Shown piece after piece: positions 1-5,470 of a stretch of DNA of 8,036 bases. A program made the translations under genes and the position numbers. The notes beneath the pieces are model-generated. The model was not told the origin of the DNA and ran no database searches. It saw only the letters and a program-made list of their open reading frames with translations. Source of the stretch: Chlorobiota bacterium. GTDB lineage: Bacteria > Bacteroidota > Bacteroidia > Bacteroidales > F082. The DNA lies in NCBI GenBank assembly GCA_030619415.1, contig JAUXBM010000069.1, forward strand, positions 1-8,036, in the 5' to 3' direction. How positions within the stretch are numbered: position 1 is the stretch's first letter; every line of letters begins with the position of its first letter.

Positions 1-109
1 AGACTACAATCTCCCTGTAATCAAAGATGGAAAATATTTAGGCTTTGTATCAAGGGCACAAGTATTTATGACTTACCGGCGATTGTTGAGGGAGTATTCG
101 GATGAGTAA
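1..109 (+). CDS. C-terminal end of a CBS-domain protein, probably a ClC-type chloride channel (partial)
   Basis: An open frame enters from the left edge (first full codon at base 2) and ends with TAA at 107-109, giving 35 residues. The peptide begins DYNLPVIKDGKYLGFVSRA and ends in a charged tail, RRLLREYSDE. The pattern 'LPV(I)..DGKYLGFVSRA.VF..YR' is typical of the last strand and helix of a second CBS domain. In Bacteroidota, this ending with a short basic/acidic tail is familiar from ClC-family chloride channels that carry two C-terminal CBS domains. CBS pairs bind adenine nucleotides and regulate the attached transporter or enzyme. The CBS assignment is fairly safe. The ClC assignment is inferred from resemblance, since no membrane part is visible; another CBS protein such as an IMP dehydrogenase-like or MgtE-like one is possible but fits less well. 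The stop codon lies only 2 bases before the first heptamer repeat. Confidence 0.65.
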   Translation, partial: DYNLPVIKDGKYLGFVSRAQVFMTYRRLLREYSDE

Positions 110-111
110 AC

Positions 112-160
112 GGTCATTGGTCATTAGTCATTGGTCATTGGTCATCAGTCACCAGTCACA
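112..160. repeat. Heptamer tandem array 1 (7 units of 7 bp)
   Basis: Seven consecutive 7-bp units can be read without gaps: GGTCATT, GGTCATT, AGTCATT, GGTCATT, GGTCATC, AGTCACC, AGTCACA. The consensus is RGTCAYY. The array starts 2 bases after the stop codon of the upstream gene and drifts progressively from GGTCATT towards AGTCACC. Its last two units are imperfectly complementary to the start of the second array at 246-259. A short open frame runs through it, but its repetitive translation (SLVISHWSLVISH) is an artefact of the repeat. Confidence 0.9.
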
Positions 161-169
161 GTGTGGGCA

Positions 170-224
170 GACCTGCAAGCTTGCCTGTTTGCGAACGCCA
201 GTGACAAACAGATGCTGGCAGGTC
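170..224. repeat. Imperfect hairpin between the two heptamer arrays (REP-like element)
   Basis: The outer arms GACCTGCAAGC (170-180) and GCTGGCAGGTC (214-224) pair over 11 positions with one mismatch. Inside them, CTGTTTG (185-191) pairs perfectly with CAAACAG (205-211), leaving a 13-base loop (192-204) and a small asymmetric internal bulge. The left arm also contains the perfect 10-bp palindrome GCAAGCTTGC (175-184). There is no clean run of T directly after it (GAAGAGTTTTATT follows), so an intrinsic terminator is possible but not well supported. The structure resembles the dispersed REP-type palindromes seen in Bacteroidota intergenic DNA. That comparison is from memory of the general pattern and needs a genome-wide count. 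Confidence 0.7.
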
Positions 225-247
225 GAAGAGTTTTATTGGATCCTGCC

Positions 248-296
248 GACTGCTGACTGGCGAGACCCGAAACCCGAAACCCGAAACCCGAAACTC
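248..296. repeat. Heptamer tandem array 2 (7 units of 7 bp)
   Basis: Seven units with period 7 can be read: GACTGCT, GACTGGC, GAGACCC, GAAACCC three times, then GAAACTC. The array is the same length (49 bp) as array 1 but has a different core. The first two units, read on the minus strand (CAGTCAGCAGTCGG, 246-259), match CAGTCACCAGTCAC of array 1 (146-159) at 11 of 14 positions. The two arrays are therefore partly in inverted orientation about the central hairpin. The array ends 9 bases before the -7 box of the next gene and occupies the place where the -33 element would be expected. Confidence 0.88.
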
Positions 297-305
297 AATA
301 ATCCC

Positions 306-313
306 TATCTTTG
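306..313 (+). promoter_or_regulatory. Bacteroidota-type -7 box (TATCTTTG) for the pterin-enzyme operon
   Basis: TATCTTTG matches the Bacteroidota sigma-ABfr -7 consensus TAnnTTTG exactly. Its distance suits a transcript start about 7 bases downstream and a leader of roughly 12 bases before the ATG at 332. No clear TTTG/TTG -33 element is seen 19-21 bases upstream, because that position falls within the GAAACCC repeats. Confidence 0.6.
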
Positions 314-331
314 TCACCCAATTTTAATTTG

Positions 332-745
332 ATGATATTTATAACTCGTCGGGAAAGGTTTAACGCAGCCCACCGTCTTTTCAGAGAAGACTTTACAAAT
401 GAACAAAACTTTAATGTATTTGGTAAATGTTCAAACCCAAACTGGCACGGTCACAATTATGAGTTGTTTGTGACTTTGAAGGGGGAAGTAAACAAACAAA
501 CCGGTTTTCTTGTTAACCTCAAACGATTAAGCAATATTATTCGTGATAAAGTGATTAACGAGCTCGATCATAAGAATATTAACATTGAAGTAAAATTCAT
601 GGAAGGCAAGTTGGCAACAACTGAAAATCTGGCAGTTGGCATCTGGGAAGAACTCCAGCAGCCGATTAGAGAGTTAGGTGCAGATTTACACTGTGTTAAG
701 GTTGTTGAAACAGAGAATAACTTCGTAGAATACTACGGCGATTAA
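332..745 (+). CDS. 6-pyruvoyl-tetrahydropterin synthase-like / 6-carboxytetrahydropterin synthase family enzyme
   Basis: This 137-residue protein of the PTPS/QueD family (COG0720) is close to full family length. Zinc ligands are visible as H14 in FNAAHRLF and H39/H41 in WHGHNY. The catalytic cysteine is C33 in GKCSNPNWHGH, and D79-H80 lie in ELDHKNI. E126 in VVETENN should anchor the pterin ring, and TTENLAVGIWEEL is the usual helix motif. The Cys-to-HGH spacing is C-x5-HGH, as in animal-type 6-pyruvoyl-tetrahydropterin synthase (PTPS-II), not the C-x3-HGH of QueD from queuosine synthesis. Automatic annotation may still call it queD. The substrate would be 7,8-dihydroneopterin triphosphate, the product of the folE gene 68 bp downstream, so both genes probably act in one cytoplasmic pterin pathway. 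I start at ATG 332 (MIFITRRERFNAAH), which aligns with the family N-terminus. An upstream TTG at 311 would lie within the promoter box. Confidence 0.9.
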   Translation: MIFITRRERFNAAHRLFREDFTNEQNFNVFGKCSNPNWHGHNYELFVTLKGEVNKQTGFLVNLKRLSNIIRDKVINELDHKNINIEVKFMEGKLATTENLAVGIWEELQQPIRELGADLHCVKVVETENNFVEYYGD

Positions 746-813
746 TAAAAGTACCAGCCGGCATAATTGCAATGGCACCCTTTTTGAGAAGCAAAAATCA
801 CTAACTATCGTTT

Positions 814-1431
814 ATGTCGAAAAGAAAAGATATACTTGGATACGAGAAAATTGAAAAGTACAATCCGGATAACCTGGAGAAATTAGAATATCATTATAAA
901 GAAGTCTTAAAACTTATCGGGGAAGATGTCGAACGCGAAGGATTGCTGCAGACGCCTTTTCGGGTAGCAAAATCGATTCAGTACCTCACACAGGGTTACG
1001 ACCACGATCCGAAGGAGATTCTTCTTTCGGCCAAATTCAAAGAAGATTACCGCGAAATGGTCATCGTTAAAGACATTGAAATTTTTTCGCTTTGCGAGCA
1101 TCACCTGATTCCTTTTATCGGTAAAGCCCACGTGGCCTATATCCCCAACGGATACATCACCGGCCTGAGTAAAATAGCGAGGGTGGTAGAAGCCTATTCG
1201 CGCAGGTTACAGGTACAGGAGCGATTGACCACCCAAATTAAGGAGGCAATTCAGCAGACTTTGAACCCTTTGGGAGTGGCAGTGGTTATTGAGGCCAAAC
1301 ACCTGTGCATGGCTATGCGGGGTATTCAAAAACAAAACTCGGTAACAACAACCTCTGATTTTACAGGAGCCTTCGAAAGAGCTGAAACCCGATCAGAATT
1401 TATCAGCCTGATCACAGCAAGGCTTTCATAA
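814..1431 (+). CDS. folE: GTP cyclohydrolase I (type 1, FolE)
   Basis: This 205-residue cytoplasmic enzyme converts GTP to 7,8-dihydroneopterin triphosphate plus formate, the entry step to folate, biopterin-type cofactors and 7-deazaguanines. The family core is complete. Residues 41-51 hold [21 protein letters not shown] (92-101) provides zinc ligands C94 and H97 and the active-site H96. [19 protein letters not shown] (163-181) provides H163, the third zinc ligand C165 and the phosphate-binding segment. The start at ATG 814 gives a normal length with a short variable N-terminus ([16 protein letters not shown]). No Shine-Dalgarno sequence is seen. The gene follows the PTPS-like gene by 68 bp in the same direction and precedes the BI-1 gene by 33 bp, which suggests co-transcription. 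All zinc ligands are kept, so this is the zinc-dependent type and not FolE2. Confidence 0.97.
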   Translation: MSKRKDILGYEKIEKYNPDNLEKLEYHYKEVLKLIGEDVEREGLLQTPFRVAKSIQYLTQGYDHDPKEILLSAKFKEDYREMVIVKDIEIFSLCEHHLIPFIGKAHVAYIPNGYITGLSKIARVVEAYSRRLQVQERLTTQIKEAIQQTLNPLGVAVVIEAKHLCMAMRGIQKQNSVTTTSDFTGAFERAETRSEFISLITARLS

Positions 1432-1464
1432 CTTTTGTTGAACGAAATAATTAATAGAAAGAAA

Positions 1465-2193
1465 ATGAACAATTTAAACCGACCTTATAATATCGCCCAC
1501 ACCAAACAAGAAACAATACCTGTTGCCAAAACATTCCTGTCGGGTGTATTCATGTGGATGTTTTTGGCCTTGAGTATTACTGCGGTAACATCTTACCTTT
1601 TTGCCACTACCCCAAGTCTGCTCAACATGCTTATTAATCCCGAAACCGGCAGCATGTCTGGCACCGGGTGGATCGTCATGTTAGCGCCCCTCGGACTGGT
1701 TCTTTTGATGGCAATGGGGTATCAGCGATTATCTGCTTCCTCTTTGGTGCTGATATTTGTGGTTTATTCCATCTTAATGGGTGCCAGCCTGAGTTTTATT
1801 TTTCTGATCTATACCGGCGCATCCATTGCTAAAACATTCCTTATTACTTCGGCAATGTTTGGTGTGATGGCGGTTGTAGGTTACACCACAAAAACTGACC
1901 TTTCAAAGTTCGGCAGCATTATGTTTATGGGTTTGATCGGTATTATTATCGCCAGCGTTATTAATATGTTTATGCGGAGCGAAATGATGGATTACATCAT
2001 CAGTTTTATTGGCGTATTGGTATTCACGGGTCTGACAGCTTATGATGTTCAAAAGCTGAAAAGGATTGGCGCCTCAGTCACCGGAGAAACCGAAAATGCC
2101 CGTAAACTAACCATCATGGGCGCATTAACACTTTACCTCGACTTTATCAATTTATTTCTATTTTTACTTCGCTTTTTCGGCAATCGTCGTTAA
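1465..2193 (+). CDS. Bax inhibitor-1 / YccA family membrane protein
   Basis: This hydrophobic protein of 242 residues has about seven membrane segments: roughly 24-46, 69-85, 92-117, 121-140, 149-169, 177-193 and 215-236. It matches the Bax-inhibitor-1 (TMBIM, UPF0005) family. Family signatures are GLTAYDVQKLKRIG at 189-202 and ALTLYLDFINLFLFLLRFFG at 220-239. The conserved acidic residues D194 and D226 correspond to the aspartate pair described as a pH/calcium sensor in the Bacillus homologue YetJ. Bacterial members are inner-membrane proteins linked to calcium leak or to FtsH protease modulation, and the substrate here cannot be told. The start is placed at ATG 1465 (MNNLNRPYN), preceded by the purine-rich AGAAAGAAA. 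A TTG at 1435 would add ten residues of unlikely sequence. The gene lies 33 bp after folE and 28 bp before fabD. Confidence 0.93.
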   Translation: MNNLNRPYNIAHTKQETIPVAKTFLSGVFMWMFLALSITAVTSYLFATTPSLLNMLINPETGSMSGTGWIVMLAPLGLVLLMAMGYQRLSASSLVLIFVVYSILMGASLSFIFLIYTGASIAKTFLITSAMFGVMAVVGYTTKTDLSKFGSIMFMGLIGIIIASVINMFMRSEMMDYIISFIGVLVFTGLTAYDVQKLKRIGASVTGETENARKLTIMGALTLYLDFINLFLFLLRFFGNRR

Positions 2194-2221
2194 GGCCTGG
2201 TTAACCAAAAAAAATTCATTT

Positions 2222-3103
2222 ATGAATGCCTACGTTTTTCCCGGTCAGGGAGCCCAGTATGTTGGAATGGGAAAGGACTTGTTCGACTCATCATCCAAAG
2301 CAAAGGATATGTTCAACAAAGCCAACGGAATTCTCAAATTCAAAATCACAGATGTGATGTTTGAAGGAACCGAAGAGGACCTGAGACAAACCAAGGTTAC
2401 GCAGCCTGCCATTTTTCTTCATTCGGTTATTCTGTCAAGGTTAATTGGGCCTGACTTCAAACCAGATATGGTCGCCGGGCACTCGCTCGGTGAATTTTCG
2501 GCACTTGTTGCCAATAAAACCTTATCGTTTGAAGATGGATTAAAACTGGTTACAAAGCGTGCTGCTGCCATGCAAAAAGCCTGTGAGCTGGAACCATCTA
2601 CTATGGCTGCAATTATCGGGTTGGATGATGATGTTGTAGAAAGCATCTGTTCCGGCATCAAGGATGTCGTAGTTCCTGCAAATTATAACAGTCCGGGGCA
2701 AATTGTAATTTCGGGATCTGTTGGTGGTATTGAAGAGGCTGTAGATAAATTGACCAGGGCAGGTGCCAAAAGAGCATTGATATTAAAAGTGGGAGGTGCA
2801 TTTCATTCACCGCTTATGGAACCGGCCCGTACTGAACTGGCAGGAGCAATCAATTCCACAAAGTTCGGCAAAGGAATTTGCCCTATTTATCAAAATGTAA
2901 CAGGCCAATCTGTAAATGATCCTGAGATCATTAAAACAAATTTAGTTGCACAATTAACATCACCGGTCAGGTGGACACGCATCATGCAAAATATGATTGC
3001 AGACGGAGCCAATAATATTACCGAAGTGGGCCCGGGAAAAGTGCTTCAAGGCTTATTTAAAAAGATTGACCGGAAAATCCAGACGCAAAGCGCAGCCATC
3101 TAA
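2222..3103 (+). CDS. fabD: Malonyl-CoA:acyl carrier protein transacylase (FabD)
   Basis: This 293-residue cytoplasmic enzyme transfers malonyl from CoA to ACP for type II fatty acid synthesis. The fold and active site are complete: FPGQG at 6-10 (oxyanion Q9), the nucleophile S88 in GHSLGE (86-91), R113 in the TKRAAAMQ helix (malonate carboxylate contact), H195 in GAFHSPLM (192-199) as catalytic base, Q244 in the VAQLTSPVRW segment, and the closing EVGPGKVLQGLFKK motif (268-281). Its length is slightly below the roughly 310 residues of E. coli FabD, as is common. The ATG at 2222 lies directly before the canonical YVFPGQG strand. No other fab or acpP gene is adjacent, so it stands apart from a fatty-acid cluster and appears to be the last gene of the run that includes BI-1, 28 bp upstream. 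Confidence 0.97.
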   Translation: MNAYVFPGQGAQYVGMGKDLFDSSSKAKDMFNKANGILKFKITDVMFEGTEEDLRQTKVTQPAIFLHSVILSRLIGPDFKPDMVAGHSLGEFSALVANKTLSFEDGLKLVTKRAAAMQKACELEPSTMAAIIGLDDDVVESICSGIKDVVVPANYNSPGQIVISGSVGGIEEAVDKLTRAGAKRALILKVGGAFHSPLMEPARTELAGAINSTKFGKGICPIYQNVTGQSVNDPEIIKTNLVAQLTSPVRWTRIMQNMIADGANNITEVGPGKVLQGLFKKIDRKIQTQSAAI

Positions 3104-3114
3104 TACTATGCCCG

Positions 3115-3136
3115 TTGCAAGCGTCTGCGCTTGCAA
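3115..3136. repeat. Perfect 9-bp palindromic hairpin (REP-like) after fabD
   Basis: TTGCAAGCG (3115-3123), the four-base loop TCTG, and CGCTTGCAA (3128-3136) form a perfect nine-pair, fairly GC-rich stem 12 bp after the fabD stop. No T tract follows on either strand, so it is not a classical intrinsic terminator. It could block exonucleases or act as a bidirectional barrier between the convergent genes. It shares TGCAAGC with the left arm of the hairpin at 170-224, which may mean a common repeat family (weak inference). Confidence 0.75.
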
Positions 3137-3146
3137 ACCTTAACTA

Positions 3147-3178
3147 CTGAAACAAGTCGGTTTCGGTTATTATTTTGT
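3147..3178 (+). terminator. Weak candidate intrinsic terminator for fabD
   Basis: The segments CTGAAAC (3147-3153) and GTTTCGG (3160-3166) form a seven-pair stem with one T-G wobble and a six-base loop (AAGTCG). A T-rich stretch follows: TTATTATTTTGTAT (3167-3180). The stem is short and the tail interrupted, so this is only a candidate. It points in the fabD direction. Confidence 0.4.
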
Positions 3179-3184
3179 ATCTTC

Positions 3185-3205
3185 ATCAGTTCAAACCCAA
3201 CTGAT
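3185..3205. repeat. Third hairpin in the fabD/cinA convergent gap
   Basis: ATCAGTT (3185-3191) and AACTGAT (3199-3205) are perfect inverted 7-bp arms around the seven-base loop CAAACCC. It lies 39 bp beyond the end of cinA in the cinA reading direction. It lacks a following T run on that strand, so a terminator role for cinA is possible but unproven. Confidence 0.5.
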
Positions 3206-3244
3206 TAAAATGTTAGTACTGCAATTAATAGTGGTTTCCTTTGT

Positions 3245-4510
3245 TTACTGGTTGTCGCAACAGTCTGTCTGATCAGTAATCAATTCTTGTCTCAGCATAT
3301 TTAATGCGGCCAATGCAGACCGCCTGATGTTTCTGCCGCGATGCTCACCAAGGTTTAACAATTTTGATTTAACACCATCTTTACTGGCCAAAGCGATCCA
3401 AACCGTGCCCACCGGTTTTTCCTCTGTTCCGCCATCCGGACCTGCTATTCCGGAAGTGGCCAGGCTGTAATCGGAATTCAGTTTTTCACGAACACCTATG
3501 GCCATCTGCTCAACTACCTGTTTGCTGACTGCTCCATGTTTGTAAAGATCAACGGCTTTTACACCAAGTTCATTTGTTTTAACTTCATTCGAATATGAAA
3601 TCACCGATCCGATAAAATAGGCCGAACTTCCTGCAATGCTTGTAATTAAATGCGCCAGGTATCCACCTGTGCAGCTTTCAGCTGTTGTGAGGGTTTTGTT
3701 TTTTACCAATAGCAACTTACCCACTACTTTTTCCATGGTGATGTCATCGTATCCAAATACCAGTTCAGGAACTCTTTCATTGATTGCTTTGCAATATTTC
3801 TGTACTTCACCTTTCAGTGTCGATTCGTCTTTTCCGGTGGCTGATAGCCGAAGTCGTACGATACCGGGTTGAGGCAGATAAGCCAACTTGATAAACCCGG
3901 GAAGGCTATTTTCAATATCTTCGATTTTTTCAGCAAGCCTCGATTCGCCCATCCCAAAAGTCATGATTGTTTTGTGAAAGATATGTCCGGCTTCGAATTT
4001 TTCCCTTAACCTCGGTAACACCTCGTTCCTCATCAGGGCTTTCATTTCGAAAGGAACACCGGGCATCGAAACAAATACTTTACCCTCTTTCTCAAACCAC
4101 ATGCCCGGCGCTGTTCCATGAATATTTGTTAATGGAATGCAGTTTTCAGGTATCTCAGCCTGCTTGCGGTTAATTGGTGTTACCTCGTAGTTGCGTACCC
4201 TGAAAAGATTTTTAACCTGTTCAAAAGAAGGTTCGTGGAAAATTAATTTCGAATTAAAATATTTTGCCAGGACATGTTTTGTAATATCATCTTTGGTTGG
4301 TCCCAATCCGCCTGTGATTAAAATGATATCGGCCCTTTCGGAGGCTTCATCCAAAGCTGAAATAATGGCTGTTTCTTTATCGCTGATGGCTGTAATTTGA
4401 ACTACCGGAATTCCCCATTTGTTCAATTCTGCCGCCATCCACGAAGCATTGGTGTTCACCACCTGGCCAATCAACAATTCATCACCAATGCTAATTATCT
4501 CTGCTTTCAT
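3245..4510 (-). CDS. cinA: CinA family protein: competence/damage-inducible, nicotinamide mononucleotide deamidase
   Basis: This 421-residue two-domain protein is of normal CinA length. Residues 1 to about 170 form the molybdopterin-binding-like (COG1058) domain: KAEIISIGDELLIGQVVNTN at 2-21, TGGLGPTKDD at 66-75 and SMPGVPFEMKAL at 148-159. A linker domain follows (about 175-255). The C-terminal PncC-type domain (about 258-410) carries TTAESCTGG (275-283) with the conserved S279, GSVISYSNEVK (301-311) and SGIAGPDGGTEEKPVGTVW (353-371). PncC-type domains hydrolyse NMN to nicotinic acid mononucleotide and ammonia, recycling NMN from DNA ligase. COG1058 domains have ADP-ribose pyrophosphatase activity in some homologues. 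Both sets of motifs look intact, so both activities are plausible. The ATG at 4510 opens the canonical MKAEIISIGDE. The gene converges with fabD and diverges from the phosphorylase gene. Confidence 0.95.
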   Translation of the reverse strand: MKAEIISIGDELLIGQVVNTNASWMAAELNKWGIPVVQITAISDKETAIISALDEASERADIILITGGLGPTKDDITKHVLAKYFNSKLIFHEPSFEQVKNLFRVRNYEVTPINRKQAEIPENCIPLTNIHGTAPGMWFEKEGKVFVSMPGVPFEMKALMRNEVLPRLREKFEAGHIFHKTIMTFGMGESRLAEKIEDIENSLPGFIKLAYLPQPGIVRLRLSATGKDESTLKGEVQKYCKAINERVPELVFGYDDITMEKVVGKLLLVKNKTLTTAESCTGGYLAHLITSIAGSSAYFIGSVISYSNEVKTNELGVKAVDLYKHGAVSKQVVEQMAIGVREKLNSDYSLATSGIAGPDGGTEEKPVGTVWIALASKDGVKSKLLNLGEHRGRNIRRSALAALNMLRQELITDQTDCCDNQ

Positions 4511-4549
4511 GGAAATTCAAATTACTTTCCGATTTGTATGGGTTAAGTT

Positions 4550-4567
4550 ATATTTTTACAAAAATAT
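4550..4567. promoter_or_regulatory. Palindromic divergent promoter region with face-to-face -7 boxes
   Basis: ATATTTTT (4550-4557) and AAAAATAT (4560-4567) are perfect 8-bp inverted arms around AC. On the minus strand the dyad contains TATTTTTG (4566-4559), an exact TAnnTTTG -7 box pointing to cinA with a leader of about 40 bases. On the plus strand it contains TATTTTTA (4551-4558), one mismatch from the consensus, pointing to the phosphorylase gene. A second dyad, ATTCAATTTGAAT, overlaps at 4566-4578. The -33 elements are not clear on either strand. Function is inferred. Confidence 0.5.
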
Positions 4568-4586
4568 TCAATTTGAATTACCAATA

Positions 4587-5456
4587 ATGAAACAAGCGGA
4601 ACTAGTATTGAATGCGGAAGGACATGTTTATCACCTGAACTTAAAACCCGGCGATGTGGCCGAAACCATATTTTTGGTGGGTGATCCCGGAAGGGCAAAA
4701 ACAATTGCCGATTTTTTCGATACAATTGAATTCAGCCGGAGTAACCGCGAGATCAATACATTTACCGGTACTTATAAAGGAAAACGACTTTCGGTCGTGT
4801 CGACAGGGATGGGTACCGACAATATTGAAATTGTGGTGAGCGAGCTGGATGCTTTATTCAATATCGATTTTGAAACGAAATTACCCAAAGCAGAACTCAC
4901 CTCATTAAACCTGATAAGGATTGGGACGTCAGGCGGACTTCAGGCTGAAATTCCTGTTACTAATTCATACATAGTTTCTCAATATGCACTGGGGCTTGAT
5001 GGCCTGGCTTACTTTTACGAACAGGGGCCTTTCGCCATGGAGCGGGAAATGACCTCCAGTTTTATCAATCAGATGGATTGGGAGAATGATTTGCCGAAAC
5101 CTTACGCCAGTTCAGCCTCACCATTTTTAGTAGAAAAACTGGGTATGGGCTGGCCAAAGGGGATTACATTGACAGCCCCCGGTTTTTATGCGCCCCAGGG
5201 AAGGGAACTTCGCCTCAATGTTACCGACAATACCATCATTGCAAGAGCCAGTAAGTATAAATACAATGGTTTCCAGGTGACGAATTTTGAGATGGAAACC
5301 TCCGCGCTCTACATCCTTTCGAGTATGATGGGCCATCGTGCGATGACCGTTTGCGACATCATCGCCAACAGGATCACCGGTAAATTTAATGTTGATTATA
5401 AAGCGAGCATGGAAAATTTAATTCGCGAAATGCTCGAACGGGTTACGAAAATTTAG
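4587..5456 (+). CDS. Uridine phosphorylase-like nucleoside phosphorylase
   Basis: This 289-residue cytoplasmic enzyme of the PNP/UDP family I would cleave a nucleoside with phosphate to base plus ribose-1-phosphate. Phosphate-site residues are visible: GDPGR (32-36), R54 in NREINTFTG, and RIGTSGGL (111-118). FEMETSALY (234-242) supplies the ribose-binding EME. Uridine specificity is suggested by Q204 and R206 in FYAPQGREL, matching the Q-x-R that reads uracil in E. coli Udp, and by ANR at 260-262 where purine enzymes have a catalytic Asp. The protein is longer than Udp (about 253). Part of the excess is an insertion near residues 93-106, after the STGMGTDNIEIVVSEL motif. I start at ATG 4587 (MKQAELVLNAEG). 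The upstream open frame to 4419 overlaps cinA antisense and encodes no family sequence. The Bacteroidota counterpart is often just called 'nucleoside phosphorylase'; udp would be the symbol. Confidence 0.88.
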   Translation: MKQAELVLNAEGHVYHLNLKPGDVAETIFLVGDPGRAKTIADFFDTIEFSRSNREINTFTGTYKGKRLSVVSTGMGTDNIEIVVSELDALFNIDFETKLPKAELTSLNLIRIGTSGGLQAEIPVTNSYIVSQYALGLDGLAYFYEQGPFAMEREMTSSFINQMDWENDLPKPYASSASPFLVEKLGMGWPKGITLTAPGFYAPQGRELRLNVTDNTIIARASKYKYNGFQVTNFEMETSALYILSSMMGHRAMTVCDIIANRITGKFNVDYKASMENLIREMLERVTKI

Positions 5457-5470
5457 GCTGTTCTAGTGGG

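Noticed and set aside
112..296. CRISPR array
   Set aside because: Units are 7 bp and directly adjacent with no spacers, and no cas gene is nearby.
311..331. TTG start adding seven residues (MSPNFNL) to the PTPS-like protein
   Set aside because: It would lie inside the -7 box; the ATG at 332 matches the family N-terminus.
102..332. Open frame of 76 codons beginning MSKRSLVISHWS
   Set aside because: It runs through both heptamer arrays and the hairpin; the translation is repeat-derived, with no protein-family resemblance, and it overlaps the promoter and start of the PTPS-like gene.
746..813. Possible promoter or RNA element between the PTPS-like gene and folE
   Set aside because: No TAnnTTTG box, no stable dyad and no ribosome-binding motif found; it looks like a plain operon spacer.
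1429..1437. TAACTTTTG as a -7 box for the BI-1 gene
   Set aside because: It has three instead of two bases between TA and TTTG, and it overlaps the folE stop; too weak to list.
1435..1464. TTG start adding ten residues to the BI-1 family protein
   Set aside because: It starts 3 bp after the folE stop and encodes a polar stretch unlike family members; the ATG at 1465 has a purine-rich leader.
2198..2207. Palindrome TGGTTAACCA between the BI-1 and fabD genes as an operator
   Set aside because: It is only 10 bp, with no associated promoter box and a tight gene spacing, so chance is a sufficient explanation.
3115..3136. Intrinsic terminator for fabD or cinA
   Set aside because: The stem is strong, but neither strand has a T tract after it, so it was recorded as a palindromic repeat instead.
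4419..4586. N-terminal extension of the phosphorylase across the start of cinA
   Set aside because: The 56 extra residues are antisense to the conserved cinA N-terminus and to the intergenic promoter, and have no phosphorylase similarity.
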